64,000 nucleotides of DNA. Source: Afifella marina DSM 2698. GTDB taxonomy: Bacteria; Pseudomonadota; Alphaproteobacteria; Rhizobiales; Afifellaceae. Each line of letters starts with the position of its first letter. Positions within the stretch are counted from its first letter, which is position 1. The stretch lies in NCBI RefSeq assembly GCF_900102695.1, contig NZ_FMVW01000006.1, positions 150,760 through 214,759 of the forward strand. The letters are read 5' to 3'. Under the pieces are notes generated by a model. It was given only the letters and a program-made list of their open reading frames with translations, did not search any database and was not told the DNA's origin. The position numbers and the translations under genes are program-made. Positions 26,485 to 35,736 of the stretch are shown here, piece by piece.

Positions 26485-27927
26485 ATGCTGAAAAAGACCG
26501 ATTTCTACATCAACGGCAGCTGGGTGACCCCGGCCGAACCGAACCCGTTCCCCGTCATTGACCCGGCGACGGAAAGCGCGATTGCCGAAATCTCGCTCGG
26601 CACCTCCGCCGATATCGACAAGGCCGTGGCGGCGGCGCGGGCCGCCTTTCCGACCTGGAGCGCGACAGACGTCACCGAGCGCATCGCCGTGATCGAACGG
26701 CTCCTGACGATCTACCGGGCCCGCGCCGAGGAGATGGCCAAGGCGATCAGCTCCGAAATGGGTGCGCCACTGTCGTTCTCACGCGACGAACAGGTCGGCG
26801 CCGGCGACTGGCACATCGAAGGCTTCCTGAAGGCCATCCACGAAATCGAATGGGAGCGGCCGCTGCGTGCCGAGGCGCCGAGCGAGCGCATCATCAAGGA
26901 GCCGATCGGCGTATGTGGGCTCATCACGCCGTGGAACTGGCCGATGAATCAGGTGACGCTCAAGGTCGTGCCCGCGCTTCTCACCGGTTGCACGGTCGTG
27001 TTGAAGCCGTCGGAAATCGCACCTCTCTCCTCGCTCCTCTTCGCCGAGATGATCGACGAGGCGGGCGTGCCGGCCGGCGTCTTCAATCTCGTCAACGGCG
27101 ACGGGCCGGGCGTCGGTGCAGCGCTCTCCGCCCATCCCGATGTCGACATGATGTCGTTCACCGGTTCGACGCGCGCCGGCTCCGCCGTCACCAAGGCGGC
27201 CGCCGACACGGTCAAACGCGTGACGCTGGAGCTCGGCGGCAAGTCGCCGAACATCCTCTTCGCCGATTGCGATCTCGCATCGCAGGTCGAGGGCGGCGTC
27301 CGCTTCTGCATGGAAAACACCGGCCAGTCCTGCAACGCGCCGACGCGGATGCTCATCGAGGCCTCGGTCTACGAGGATGCGATCGCGATCGCCAAGGAGA
27401 CCGCAGAAAAGGTTGCCGTCGGCGATCCACATGAGGAAGGCGACCATATCGGCCCGCTCGTCTCGCAGACCCAGTTCGACAAGGTGCAGGATCTGATCGA
27501 GGCCGGCATCGCGGAAGGCGCGCGTCTCGTCACCGGCGGGGCGGGCCGCCCGGCCGGCTTCAATCGCGGCTATTATGCCCGCCCGACCGTCTTTGCCGAT
27601 GTCACGCCCGAGATGCGCATCTGGCGCGAGGAAATCTTCGGGCCGGTGCTTGCGATGACGCCGTTCAAGGACGAGGCGGAGGCCATCCGCCTTGCCAACG
27701 ACACGCCTTACGGGCTCGCCGCCTATCTCAGCACCCAGGACGCTGAGCGCGCCCGCTACGTTGCACTGCAGCTACGGGCCGGCATGGTGCGCGTCAACCG
27801 CGCCCCCTTCGCGCAAGGCAGCCCCTTCGGTGGCTACAAGCAATCCGGCAACGGACGTGAAGGCGGAATCTTCGGTCTGGACGATTTTCTTGAGATCAAG
27901 ACGGTCGCATTCGGGGACATGTCTTGA
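26485..27927 (+). CDS. NAD(P)-dependent aldehyde dehydrogenase
   Basis: 480 residues from the ATG at 26485, which matches the usual ALDH start (FYINGSWVTP); a TTG at 26458 would add 9 residues. Asn151 (TPWNWP), Lys174 (LKPSE), general base Glu249 (LELGGK) and nucleophile Cys283 (GQSCNAP) are all present. It is the last gene of the importer operon. In the arginine transaminase pathway an aldehyde dehydrogenase oxidises 4-guanidinobutyraldehyde to 4-guanidinobutyrate, and this gene is the natural candidate. That assignment is from context; other aliphatic aldehydes are possible. Confidence 0.88.
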   Translation: MLKKTDFYINGSWVTPAEPNPFPVIDPATESAIAEISLGTSADIDKAVAAARAAFPTWSATDVTERIAVIERLLTIYRARAEEMAKAISSEMGAPLSFSRDEQVGAGDWHIEGFLKAIHEIEWERPLRAEAPSERIIKEPIGVCGLITPWNWPMNQVTLKVVPALLTGCTVVLKPSEIAPLSSLLFAEMIDEAGVPAGVFNLVNGDGPGVGAALSAHPDVDMMSFTGSTRAGSAVTKAAADTVKRVTLELGGKSPNILFADCDLASQVEGGVRFCMENTGQSCNAPTRMLIEASVYEDAIAIAKETAEKVAVGDPHEEGDHIGPLVSQTQFDKVQDLIEAGIAEGARLVTGGAGRPAGFNRGYYARPTVFADVTPEMRIWREEIFGPVLAMTPFKDEAEAIRLANDTPYGLAAYLSTQDAERARYVALQLRAGMVRVNRAPFAQGSPFGGYKQSGNGREGGIFGLDDFLEIKTVAFGDMS

Positions 27928-27997
27928 GGCTATCGCACTGAGCCCGCTCCAGGCTCGCCGCCGCGTTGCGACGGCGCCATACCGAACTCAACGCCGG

Positions 27998-28957
27998 CTA
28001 TTCGACCGAATGCCGGGCCTGCGCGGCCTTTCGGTCCTCGCGCTCCCGCAGGAAGTCTTCGACGGAGGTCGGCGTCACGCCCCAGGCCGCAAAGCCTGGC
28101 TCCTCGGTCGCGACATTCGGCGCCTCCATCAATTCCACTTCGGTGGAGGTCACCGGCGGTTTCGGCAGTCGCTCCGCTGCTGCCGCCAGGCCTTTCCAAA
28201 TGCCGATCGGCAATGGGATGAGCAAGCGCCGGACACCGACCTCGTCTGCAACGATCCCGACGAGCTCGCGGTAGGTGTATGTGCGCGGGCCGCCAAACTC
28301 GTAAGTGCGCGGCTCGGGGTCCGGCCCCGCAACCACGATACAGGCGACCGCCTCGGCCACATCTCCGACGAAGGTCGGCTGCAGCCGCGTCTCTCCACTC
28401 CCGAAGAGAGGAAAGACCGGATATCTCCGCAGAAGATCGGAGAACGTGCAGATGAAGCCATCCTGCGGACCGAACATGACGGCTGGCCGCACGATGACTG
28501 CGTTTCCGAAGGCGCGGCGCACCGCGACCTCTCCTGCACCCCGCGCCGCGATGTAGCGGGAGGGAGAATTTGGATCAGCACCCACGCCGGAGAGTTGAAC
28601 GAGAAGCGGTACGCCGTGTCGATGCGCCAGAGCAGCAAGCTGGCCGGCCGCTTCCACATGGATGTTGCGGAAGGTCTTGCCACCCCGCTCCACATAGAGG
28701 CTGACGGCATTGACGACGGCACCTGCGCCCTCGACAAGCCTTGCCACATCCTCCGGCCTCTCGATGTCGCCTTCCACGGCGGCGAGCCCAGGCGGCCTTC
28801 CGAGGAGATCGGTGATCTTGTTCGGATGGCGGGAGACCGCCCGCACGCTCCTGCCCTTCTCCAGCAGGCGCCGGCAGATCCGGTGCCCGAGAAAACCGCC
28901 GCCGCCAAAAACAACGACGGGTGCTTCCTTGCCTGCAAAGGTGCCATCTTCGGGCAT
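27998..28957 (-). CDS. NAD(P)-binding atypical SDR, complex I NDUFA9-like
   Basis: 319 residues from the ATG at 28957; the open frame continues 42 codons upstream but the Rossmann motif APVVVFGGGGFLGHRICRRL belongs near the N-terminus. It is an extended short-chain dehydrogenase-like protein with VQLSGVGADPNSPSRYIAARGAGE in place of the usual catalytic Tyr-Lys pair and the VRPAVMFGPQDGFI segment found in NDUFA9 homologues. Alphaproteobacterial members are thought to bind NADPH and associate with NADH dehydrogenase or act in ubiquinone-related steps; no complex I genes are nearby. Confidence 0.8.
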   Translation of the reverse strand: MPEDGTFAGKEAPVVVFGGGGFLGHRICRRLLEKGRSVRAVSRHPNKITDLLGRPPGLAAVEGDIERPEDVARLVEGAGAVVNAVSLYVERGGKTFRNIHVEAAGQLAALAHRHGVPLLVQLSGVGADPNSPSRYIAARGAGEVAVRRAFGNAVIVRPAVMFGPQDGFICTFSDLLRRYPVFPLFGSGETRLQPTFVGDVAEAVACIVVAGPDPEPRTYEFGGPRTYTYRELVGIVADEVGVRRLLIPLPIGIWKGLAAAAERLPKPPVTSTEVELMEAPNVATEEPGFAAWGVTPTSVEDFLREREDRKAAQARHSVE

Positions 28958-29180
28958 GTCGAACCTCCCCGCCACGAACTTCGTCTTTGGGGAGCACAAC
29001 TGCTGATGACGGACTTTGCTCCCTGCGCAATTGCCACATCCGATGACGGCGTCCATGCAAATGGCCGCAAAGGCGGTTTCCAAGCTCGTCAGGACAGAGG
29101 ATGCTGATCGATCGACTGAGTGGGCTGTTCTTCAATCCGTCAAAGCTTACAGTGGCTTTATTGCCCGCAGAATTTTGTCG

Positions 29181-30575
29181 ATGAACACCTCCCCCTTTCC
29201 CGACCGGCTCGCCGGCTGGCTGCTAATCGCCACATGCTTTTTCGTCTTCCTGGCGCAATGGTCGGGCGAGAGCATTCTGGTTGGCGCGGAGATCGTCACC
29301 GTCATTCCTGCCGTGCTTCTATTGGCGCGCCGCACCGGTCGCATGCAGACCGTGTTCCTTTCGGTCGCCGCGATCCTCCTTATCGCGACGCTGGCAACAC
29401 GTGCGGATTGGCTGACGCTCACGACATCGGCCCTGAAAACGACCGCCTTCATTGCCGCCTTTTTCACCGCGACGACCGCGCTCCGCTATGCCGCCACGAG
29501 TTCGCCGGCGGTCATCGAATGCGGCCGCCTTCTCGCCGAGCAGCCTCCGGGCCGGCGTTACCTCGCGCTAACGACCGGCGGACATCTCTTCACGCTCGTC
29601 CTCAATTACGGCTCGATCGCGCTTCTGGGTGCCCTCGCGGAAGAGAGCTCGCGCCGAGAAGACAACCCACATATCCGCGCAGTTCGCCTGCGGCGCATGT
29701 TGCTTGCCATTCAGCGGGGCTTCGCCTCCGCCCTCACCTGGTCGCCGCTCGCCTTCGCCACGGCGATCTCGATCTCGTTCGTGCCGGATACGACGTGGAA
29801 GGATATTCTGGGACCGAGCCTCGTCAGCTCCCTCATCCTGGCGGCAGGTGGCTGGCTTCTCGACACCCTCATCAAACCCAGAGTTTCGGCCTCGCCGTCA
29901 ACGCCCGTCGTGACGGAGCTGAGCTGGACCAGCATCTGGCCGCTTCCCGTCCTCCTCGTGGTGCTCGGCGTGAGCGTGGGCGGCATTCACCTTGCCACGG
30001 GCGTGCGGGCGACGGCCGCCGTCATTCTCGTTGTGCCGATCCTCTCCATGGCGTGGATCGCCTTCCAGAACAGGCACGACGCACCCGTGCGGCGCGTTCG
30101 AGAACGCACCGGCCTCTTCGTGACGCGCCAGCTCCTCGGTTATCGCAACGAGCTCGTGCTCCTCACCATGGCCGGTTTCATCGGCGGCCTCGGAGGACAT
30201 CTCCTGAGCCCGTTCGTTCTTGGCGCCGGCTTCGATCTGTCGTCGCTTCCGGGCTGGCTGCTTCTCATCGGGCTTCTCTGGGTCATTCCGGCCGCCGGCC
30301 AGCTCGGCATGAACCCGATCCTTGCCGTCTCGCTGATCGCGCCGCTCCTGCCTGCCGCCAGCGATGTCGGGATCGATGCAAGCGATATCGCCGTCGCGAT
30401 GACCGCCGGCTGGGCGCTTGCCGCCGCAAGTTCGCCCTTTACCGCAAGCACGCTCGTCGTCGGCGGCTTCGGCAGCGTCACCGCCCGTTATGTCGGGCTC
30501 GTCTGGAACGGCCTTTATGTCGTCGTGACGGGGCTCGCGCTCTCGGCCTGGGTCGCCTTTCTCGCGTTCTGGTGA
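29181..30575 (+). CDS. Polytopic membrane protein of unknown substrate, possible anion/arsenite-permease-like carrier
   Basis: 464 residues from the ATG at 29181 (MNTSPFPDRLAGW); an upstream extension is polar and would block the first helix. About 11-12 hydrophobic helices are visible in two halves separated by a cytoplasmic stretch near NRHDAPVRRVRERTGLF. The second half contains GGLGGHLLSPFVLGAGF and, near the end, AGWALAAASSPFTAS, a small-residue re-entrant-like pattern reminiscent of the ion transporter superfamily (ArsB/CitM/DASS). I do not recognise the exact family. It is divergent to the NDUFA9-like gene and convergent with the PotA-like ATPase. Confidence 0.7.
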   Translation: MNTSPFPDRLAGWLLIATCFFVFLAQWSGESILVGAEIVTVIPAVLLLARRTGRMQTVFLSVAAILLIATLATRADWLTLTTSALKTTAFIAAFFTATTALRYAATSSPAVIECGRLLAEQPPGRRYLALTTGGHLFTLVLNYGSIALLGALAEESSRREDNPHIRAVRLRRMLLAIQRGFASALTWSPLAFATAISISFVPDTTWKDILGPSLVSSLILAAGGWLLDTLIKPRVSASPSTPVVTELSWTSIWPLPVLLVVLGVSVGGIHLATGVRATAAVILVVPILSMAWIAFQNRHDAPVRRVRERTGLFVTRQLLGYRNELVLLTMAGFIGGLGGHLLSPFVLGAGFDLSSLPGWLLLIGLLWVIPAAGQLGMNPILAVSLIAPLLPAASDVGIDASDIAVAMTAGWALAAASSPFTASTLVVGGFGSVTARYVGLVWNGLYVVVTGLALSAWVAFLAFW

Positions 30576-30585
30576 GGAACCACCT

Positions 30586-31653
30586 TCACGCTGTGACGGA
30601 GATGACGTCCTCGTCCTTGAAACCGACCCGCAGCGTCTCCCCCGGCTGCGGCGGGGCGGAGCGACGGTCGTTGAAGAGATCGACATGGAGACGCGTGTCG
30701 CCGACCGCGACCCCAACGCGGATCACCGAGCCAAGGAAGCTCACCGCTTCGACCCGGGCGTTGAGGCAGATGCCGTCATCGGCTCCGTTGACGAGGTTGA
30801 GCGCCTCCGGGCGGAGAGCCAGGACGATCGGTTCCCCGTCACGGACGGTCGCCGGGAGCTTTTTCAGAACCACGGATTGCTCGCCGATCGCCACTTCCTG
30901 CGCCGCAGCGTTCTTCACACGCGCCTCGACGCGGTTGAGCGTGCCAACGAAATTGGCAACGAACGGCGTTGCAGGCCGGTTGTAGACCTCGAACGGCGCA
31001 CCGACCTGCTCGATGTGCCCCGCATTCATGACCACAATCCGATCGGAGATCGACAGCGCCTCCTCCTGATCATGCGTCACGAAGATCGTGGTGATGCCGA
31101 GCTCACGTTGAATGTTGCGGATCTGCTCACGCAGCGACACGCGGATTTTCGCATCGAGTGCCGAGAGCGGCTCGTCGAGGAGCAACATCCGTGGGCTCGG
31201 GGCGAGCGCGCGGGCGAGCGCCACGCGCTGCTGCTGGCCGCCGGACAGTTCGAAGGCATAGCGCCGGCCGAGATCCGGCAGGCCGATGAGCTCGAGCATC
31301 TCCGCGACGCGCTCGCGCGCCTTCGCCCGCGGCACGCCGGCGACCTTCAGCCCGAAGCCGATATTGTCCCTCACATTCAGATTCGGGAAAAGCGCGTAAG
31401 ACTGGAAAACCATTCCCACATTTCGCTGCGACGGCTTCAGGTGGGTGATCTCCCGCCCGTCGGCAAAGATGCGGCCCTTCGTGGGTTTTTCGAAACCCGC
31501 GATCATACGCAGAACCGTGGTCTTGCCGCATCCGGACGGACCGAGCAGCGACACGAACTCACCGCTGTTGAACGAAAGATCCAGGTCCTTGATCACCGTA
31601 TTGGTGCCAAAGGTCTTGGTGATCGCTTCGAGATTGAGGAATTCTTCGGCCAT
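30586..31653 (-). CDS. ABC transporter ATP-binding protein (PotA/AfuC type)
   Basis: 355 residues from the ATG at 31653. Walker [11 protein letters not shown]-loop VFQSYALFP, signature LSGGQQQR, Walker [12 protein letters not shown] and switch His in FVTHDQEEAL are intact, followed by a C-terminal TOBE-like regulatory domain (about 240-355). It is the energy subunit for the two permeases directly upstream in the operon. It is also the only PotA-type ATPase in the window, so it might serve the ATPase-less importer at 14861-17986. Confidence 0.92.
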   Translation of the reverse strand: MAEEFLNLEAITKTFGTNTVIKDLDLSFNSGEFVSLLGPSGCGKTTVLRMIAGFEKPTKGRIFADGREITHLKPSQRNVGMVFQSYALFPNLNVRDNIGFGLKVAGVPRAKARERVAEMLELIGLPDLGRRYAFELSGGQQQRVALARALAPSPRMLLLDEPLSALDAKIRVSLREQIRNIQRELGITTIFVTHDQEEALSISDRIVVMNAGHIEQVGAPFEVYNRPATPFVANFVGTLNRVEARVKNAAAQEVAIGEQSVVLKKLPATVRDGEPIVLALRPEALNLVNGADDGICLNARVEAVSFLGSVIRVGVAVGDTRLHVDLFNDRRSAPPQPGETLRVGFKDEDVISVTA

Positions 31654-31654
31654 A

Positions 31655-32455
31655 TCAATCTTTTCTGGCGCTGCTCTTCGGGGCGAAGCGCGCGAGGAGC
31701 TGGATCGCGACCATCGCGCTCCAGGTGAAGACGAAGGAAATGATTGCGAGCGCCGAGGGCTCGTAGGCCCGGTTGGCGCCGATATTCTGCATGTAAGGGC
31801 CGAAGCCCGGACGGTTGAGCAGGCTCGCCAGGACGAACTCGCCCATGACGATGGCAAGCGTCAGGAAGGCGCCCGACAAGACGGCCGTAATGACATTCGG
31901 AAAGATGATCCGCGTCAGGATCCGGAGGCGGCTGGCGCCAAGAATGGTCGCCGCCTCCGTCAAGGTCTGCACGTCGATGGTCCTGAGACCCGTATCGATC
32001 GCCCGGTACATATAGGGCATGGCGAGCGCCACATAGCCGAGCGTCAGCAGGATATTGGTGCCCATCACCGAACCGGTCAGGGGCAGAAAGGACGACGAGT
32101 TGTAGAGCCGGATATAGCCGAAGACGAGGATGATCGGCGGGATGATCAGGGGCATCAGCGTGAGGAATTCCACCACCGGCCTGATCTGCGGCATCCTCAG
32201 GCGCACGAAATAGGCGGCCGGCATGATGATGACGATGCCGACGATGATGGTGCAAAGGCCGATTATCAGCGAATAGCTGAAAGTCTGCTGGAAGCCCGGA
32301 TCGGCAAAGACATTGCGATAGGCGTCGAGCGTATATCCGTCGCGCCGGATGCTCAGCGAGAATTCGAGCGTCGCGAGCAGCGGCAGCAGGAAATAGGCCG
32401 CTCCGAGACCGAAGACGACCCAGGACCAGAAGCGATTGCCTCTCATTTGAGCCAC
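31655..32455 (-). CDS. ABC transporter permease (PotC/AfuB type)
   Basis: 266 residues, six helices, with EAA loop TLTEAATILGASRLRILTRIIFP. Its stop codon is one base before the ATPase start, and its start overlaps the previous permease by 13 bases, so the operon is tightly packed. It carries the solute through the inner membrane with its partner. Confidence 0.9.
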   Translation of the reverse strand: MAQMRGNRFWSWVVFGLGAAYFLLPLLATLEFSLSIRRDGYTLDAYRNVFADPGFQQTFSYSLIIGLCTIIVGIVIIMPAAYFVRLRMPQIRPVVEFLTLMPLIIPPIILVFGYIRLYNSSSFLPLTGSVMGTNILLTLGYVALAMPYMYRAIDTGLRTIDVQTLTEAATILGASRLRILTRIIFPNVITAVLSGAFLTLAIVMGEFVLASLLNRPGFGPYMQNIGANRAYEPSALAIISFVFTWSAMVAIQLLARFAPKSSARKD

Positions 32456-33402
32456 CTCTCAGCGCGGGTGCGCACGACCAGATAGACGACGTTGGCAAGA
32501 GCGGTGATCGCGATCATGCCGACGGCAAGGGCAGCCCCCAGCTGCTGGTTCTGCAACACGTCGCCGCGGATCTGCGCGTAGAGCAGGATCGGCACGATGT
32601 TGAGCGAGGAACCGGTGAGCGCATAGGCCGTCGCGATCGCTCCGAAGGCGTTGGCGAACAACAAAGAGAGCGTGCCGAGAAGGTTCGGCCACAGGACCGG
32701 CAGGCCGACATACCGCCAGAACTGCCAGGTGGAGGCGCCGAGCGTTTCCGCCGCTTCGCTCCATTCCCGCTTCAACCCATCGATCGCCGGCGTGATGATG
32801 AGGATCATCAAGGGGATCTGGAAATAGAGATAGGTGAGCGTCAGGCCCCAGAAGGAGAGGATGTTGAAGCCTGCGCGGTAGAGGTCGAGACCGAAAACCT
32901 CCCGCAAAATGATGGTGACGAGGCCGACGCGCCCGAGCGTTGCGAGAAACGCGAACGCCAGCGGGATACCGGCAAAATTCGAGGCGACGCCAGAGAATGT
33001 CAGAAGCGTGGAGCGGATCACCGGCGGCAGACGCCCGCGGATGACGGCAAGGGCGATCGCAAGCCCGATCAGGCAGCCAAGCGCTGAGGACGCGAAAGAG
33101 ACCCGGATCGAAATCGAGAAAGAGCGCAGGATCTGCGGTGTGAAGAGTGCACCGATATTGTCGAGCGTCAGGCCGCCCTGCCCGTCGGAAAAGGCTGTCG
33201 CGAAAAGGCCCAGCGTCGGCAGGATGAGGAACATGACCGCAAACGCCAGAAACGGCAGGATGGCGATCGCTTCCCCGAGCCTCAACTCGGCGAACATCTG
33301 CGAAAATCGGCGCTTCGGCGTGGGCAAGGCAACTGACCCGGAATGATCCGGGCCAGTCGTTTCAGTCGGAAGCGCGAGCGGCTTGCCGTTATTCGGCGAC
33401 AT
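32443..33402 (-). CDS. ABC transporter permease (PotB/AfuB type)
   Basis: 319 residues with a 35-residue cytoplasmic leader and six helices. The EAA loop is EWSEAAETLGASTWQFWRYVGLP. Its start overlaps the end of the binding-protein gene by 14 bases (33389-33402). Together with the next gene it makes the channel of a spermidine/putrescine, iron or phosphonate-type importer. Confidence 0.9.
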   Translation of the reverse strand: MSPNNGKPLALPTETTGPDHSGSVALPTPKRRFSQMFAELRLGEAIAILPFLAFAVMFLILPTLGLFATAFSDGQGGLTLDNIGALFTPQILRSFSISIRVSFASSALGCLIGLAIALAVIRGRLPPVIRSTLLTFSGVASNFAGIPLAFAFLATLGRVGLVTIILREVFGLDLYRAGFNILSFWGLTLTYLYFQIPLMILIITPAIDGLKREWSEAAETLGASTWQFWRYVGLPVLWPNLLGTLSLLFANAFGAIATAYALTGSSLNIVPILLYAQIRGDVLQNQQLGAALAVGMIAITALANVVYLVVRTRAERWLK

Positions 33403-34501
33403 TGGCGCCGACCACGGAATCCCACTTCTCCGTGATCACGGCCTTGGCGGCATTTTGCTGCTCGATGGTCGGGAACACGGCCTTGGCGTAGGCTTCCGCC
33501 GGCGGCAGCGCATCGAGAAGCTCCTGCGGGATCTTTTTCTGCTCGGCGAGCGCATTGAAGCGGATCGGGTGGCAGTAGCCAGCAAGCCAGCCAAGCTGGC
33601 CCTCGTCGGAATAAAGGTATTCCATCCAAAGCTTCGCAGCGTTCGGATGCGGCGCGTAAGCGCTGATCGCCTGGACGTAGACGCCGGCCACGACACTGTC
33701 AGATGGGACGACGACGTCGGCGGCGGGGTTACCCTCAAAACCGTCGCGCCAGGCGAGCGAATTGTAGTCCCAGGCAACGACGATCGGCGTCGTACCCTGT
33801 GCGACAGAGGCTGCTTTGCCGATCACCGGGACGAAATTGCCCCGCTCGTTGAGCTGCTTGAAATACTGCAGCCCGGCCTCTGCGGCCTGATCGAGATCAC
33901 CGCCGTTTTCGGCGAGACCGGCTCCGACGACACCCTGGATCGCCTGGTTGGAGGCGCGAGGATCACCGGAAAGGGCAACGGCGTTGGCATATTTTTCGTC
34001 GAGGAGATCGGCCCAGCTCGACGGCGCTTCGCCGACGATATCCGTGTTCACGAGGAACGACAGAACGCCGTAATAATCGCCGTACCAGTAACCGTCGGCG
34101 TCTTTCGCGTCATCCGGAATCTCGTCCCAGGTGGAGACCTTGTAGGGCTCGATCAGGCCTTCTTCCTTGGCCTGCGGACCAAAAGCGAGGCCGACATCGA
34201 GAACGTCGGGCGCCTGTGGGCCAGTGTTGTTCTTGTTGGCGCGGACGGCCTCCAGCTCATCGGCTGAACCCGCATCCGGGTTGAGTTCGTTCACCTGGAT
34301 GCCAGGATACTTCTCTTTGAAGCCATCGATCACATCGCCGTAGCCGCACCAGGAATGCGGCAACGCAATCGTGGTGAGCTGCCCCTCTTCCTTCGCAGCT
34401 TTGTACAGCGCATCAAGGTCCGTCTCGGCGCTCGCCGTCATCGTCGTGGCGAGCAAAGCGACGACGGACACCGAGGCAGCGAATAGAGTTTTGGTTTTCA
34501 T
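33389..34501 (-). CDS. ABC transporter binding protein (PotD/AfuA-like)
   Basis: 370 residues from the ATG at 34501, which starts a clean signal peptide (MKTKTLFAASVSVVALL, cleavage near ASA-ETD); the frame is open further upstream but without protein-like content. The mature protein has LPHSWCGYGDVIDGFKEKYP near the start and the SVAQGTTPIVVAWDYNS segment common in iron/spermidine/thiamine-like binding proteins. Two cysteines in the mature region (SWCGYG and AGYCHP) could form a disulfide. The ligand is not clear. Divergent from cobF. Confidence 0.88.
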   Translation of the reverse strand: MKTKTLFAASVSVVALLATTMTASAETDLDALYKAAKEEGQLTTIALPHSWCGYGDVIDGFKEKYPGIQVNELNPDAGSADELEAVRANKNNTGPQAPDVLDVGLAFGPQAKEEGLIEPYKVSTWDEIPDDAKDADGYWYGDYYGVLSFLVNTDIVGEAPSSWADLLDEKYANAVALSGDPRASNQAIQGVVGAGLAENGGDLDQAAEAGLQYFKQLNERGNFVPVIGKAASVAQGTTPIVVAWDYNSLAWRDGFEGNPAADVVVPSDSVVAGVYVQAISAYAPHPNAAKLWMEYLYSDEGQLGWLAGYCHPIRFNALAEQKKIPQELLDALPPAEAYAKAVFPTIEQQNAAKAVITEKWDSVVGANVAE

Positions 34502-34763
34502 TATGCGACTCCGTGCTGTGGCTCGGCCCCCGTTCGAAAGAGAGTCGCCAAGCCGAACGTCCACTAGAACCGGCCCATGACAGATCCGTGACGCTGCGTC
34601 GGCACGGCGGCTTTGTTCACGCCACGCAACGAAAGACAATTTGTCTGTGGCGCACTCCCGCTTCGCGTCGGTCGTATCTTGGGTCGCGGCAACCTTCGTC
34701 CTAAGAAGGCCCGACCGCAAGCCGCAAGACACATGCGCGCAGAAGAAGAATGGGACATCGGCG

Positions 34764-35516
34764 ATGAAGAAAGTCTACGTCATCGGGATCGGGGCCGGCG
34801 ATCCGTCTGATCTCACGCTGCGGGCGATTGAGGCGATGCGGGCCGTCGACGTCTTCTTCTTCATGGACAAGGACGGGGCCGGCAAAGAGAATTTGATCGC
34901 CTTCCGCCAGGAGGTGCTCACACGGGCCGTGCCGGAGGCCTCCTATCGGAGCGTTCATGCCACCAGCCCGGAACGCCCGAAAGACGGGCGCGACTACGAA
35001 AAGGGCATCGACTGGTGGCGTGGCGAGCGGCGACGGATCTTTCGCGAGATGCTGTCGGAGCTCGGCCCCGAGGAGACCGGCGGCTTTCTGATCATCGGCG
35101 ATCCGGCGCTTTACGACGGCACCACGCAGATTCTGCATGAGCTCGCCGCCGAGGGATTTGAGATCGACTTCGAGGTGGTCACCGGCATCACGAGCCTGCA
35201 GACGCTCGCCGCCCGTCACCGCATTCCATTGAACCGCATCGGCGAAGAAATCACCGTCACCACCGCCCGCCTCTTGGCCGAGACCGAGCCTGAGAAGATC
35301 TCCAATACCCTCGTGATGCTCGATGGGCGCGCCACCTTCCTGCACTTCAAAGAGACCGATCTGTATATCTACTGGGGCGCTTATCTCGGCATGGAGGAAG
35401 AAATCCTCATTGCCGGACCGCTGAAGGAGAAGGCGGACGAAATCGCCGAAACGATTGAGACGTCGCGCGCGCGCCAGGGCTGGATCATGGATGCCTATCT
35501 TCTGCGACGGCCGTGA
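34764..35516 (+). CDS. cobF: Precorrin-6A synthase (deacetylating)
   Basis: 250 residues from the ATG at 34764 (MKKVYVIGIGAGDPSDLTLRA), which aligns with the family start. It is a SAM-dependent tetrapyrrole methylase that methylates C1 of precorrin-5 and releases acetate in the aerobic cobalamin pathway. GIGAGDP is the N-terminal methylase motif, LIIGDPALYDG the second, and VVTGITSLQTLAAR the third. No other cob gene is in the window, so it is detached from the main cluster. No cobalamin riboswitch could be identified upstream. Confidence 0.92.
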   Translation: MKKVYVIGIGAGDPSDLTLRAIEAMRAVDVFFFMDKDGAGKENLIAFRQEVLTRAVPEASYRSVHATSPERPKDGRDYEKGIDWWRGERRRIFREMLSELGPEETGGFLIIGDPALYDGTTQILHELAAEGFEIDFEVVTGITSLQTLAARHRIPLNRIGEEITVTTARLLAETEPEKISNTLVMLDGRATFLHFKETDLYIYWGAYLGMEEEILIAGPLKEKADEIAETIETSRARQGWIMDAYLLRRP

Positions 35517-35736
35517 AAGGCGATCGGCGTTCCGCCTTGCCGTTGCGTAACTCCTTGTAGTTGCATCGCACACAACCTTTTCAGCTTAAATGAAGGATCT
35601 ACCCCAAGCCCTTCTCTGATCTCATTAATTTTTGTGAAACCATGCCGCCCAAACTGCGGCCTATTCGCAATTTAATTAAGCTTTTAAATACGAGCGCCGG
35701 CTCAGTATCCCCGCAACAAGGGGTAGGAGAGGCGTC

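Noticed and set aside
34502..34763. Possible cobalamin riboswitch in front of cobF
   Set aside because: No B12-box-like core or convincing stems could be found by eye; the region is a simple divergent spacer.
35670..35700. TTAA-rich stretch upstream of bcsA as a CtrA or other operator
   Set aside because: AT-rich promoter-like sequence with no good spacing to any consensus.
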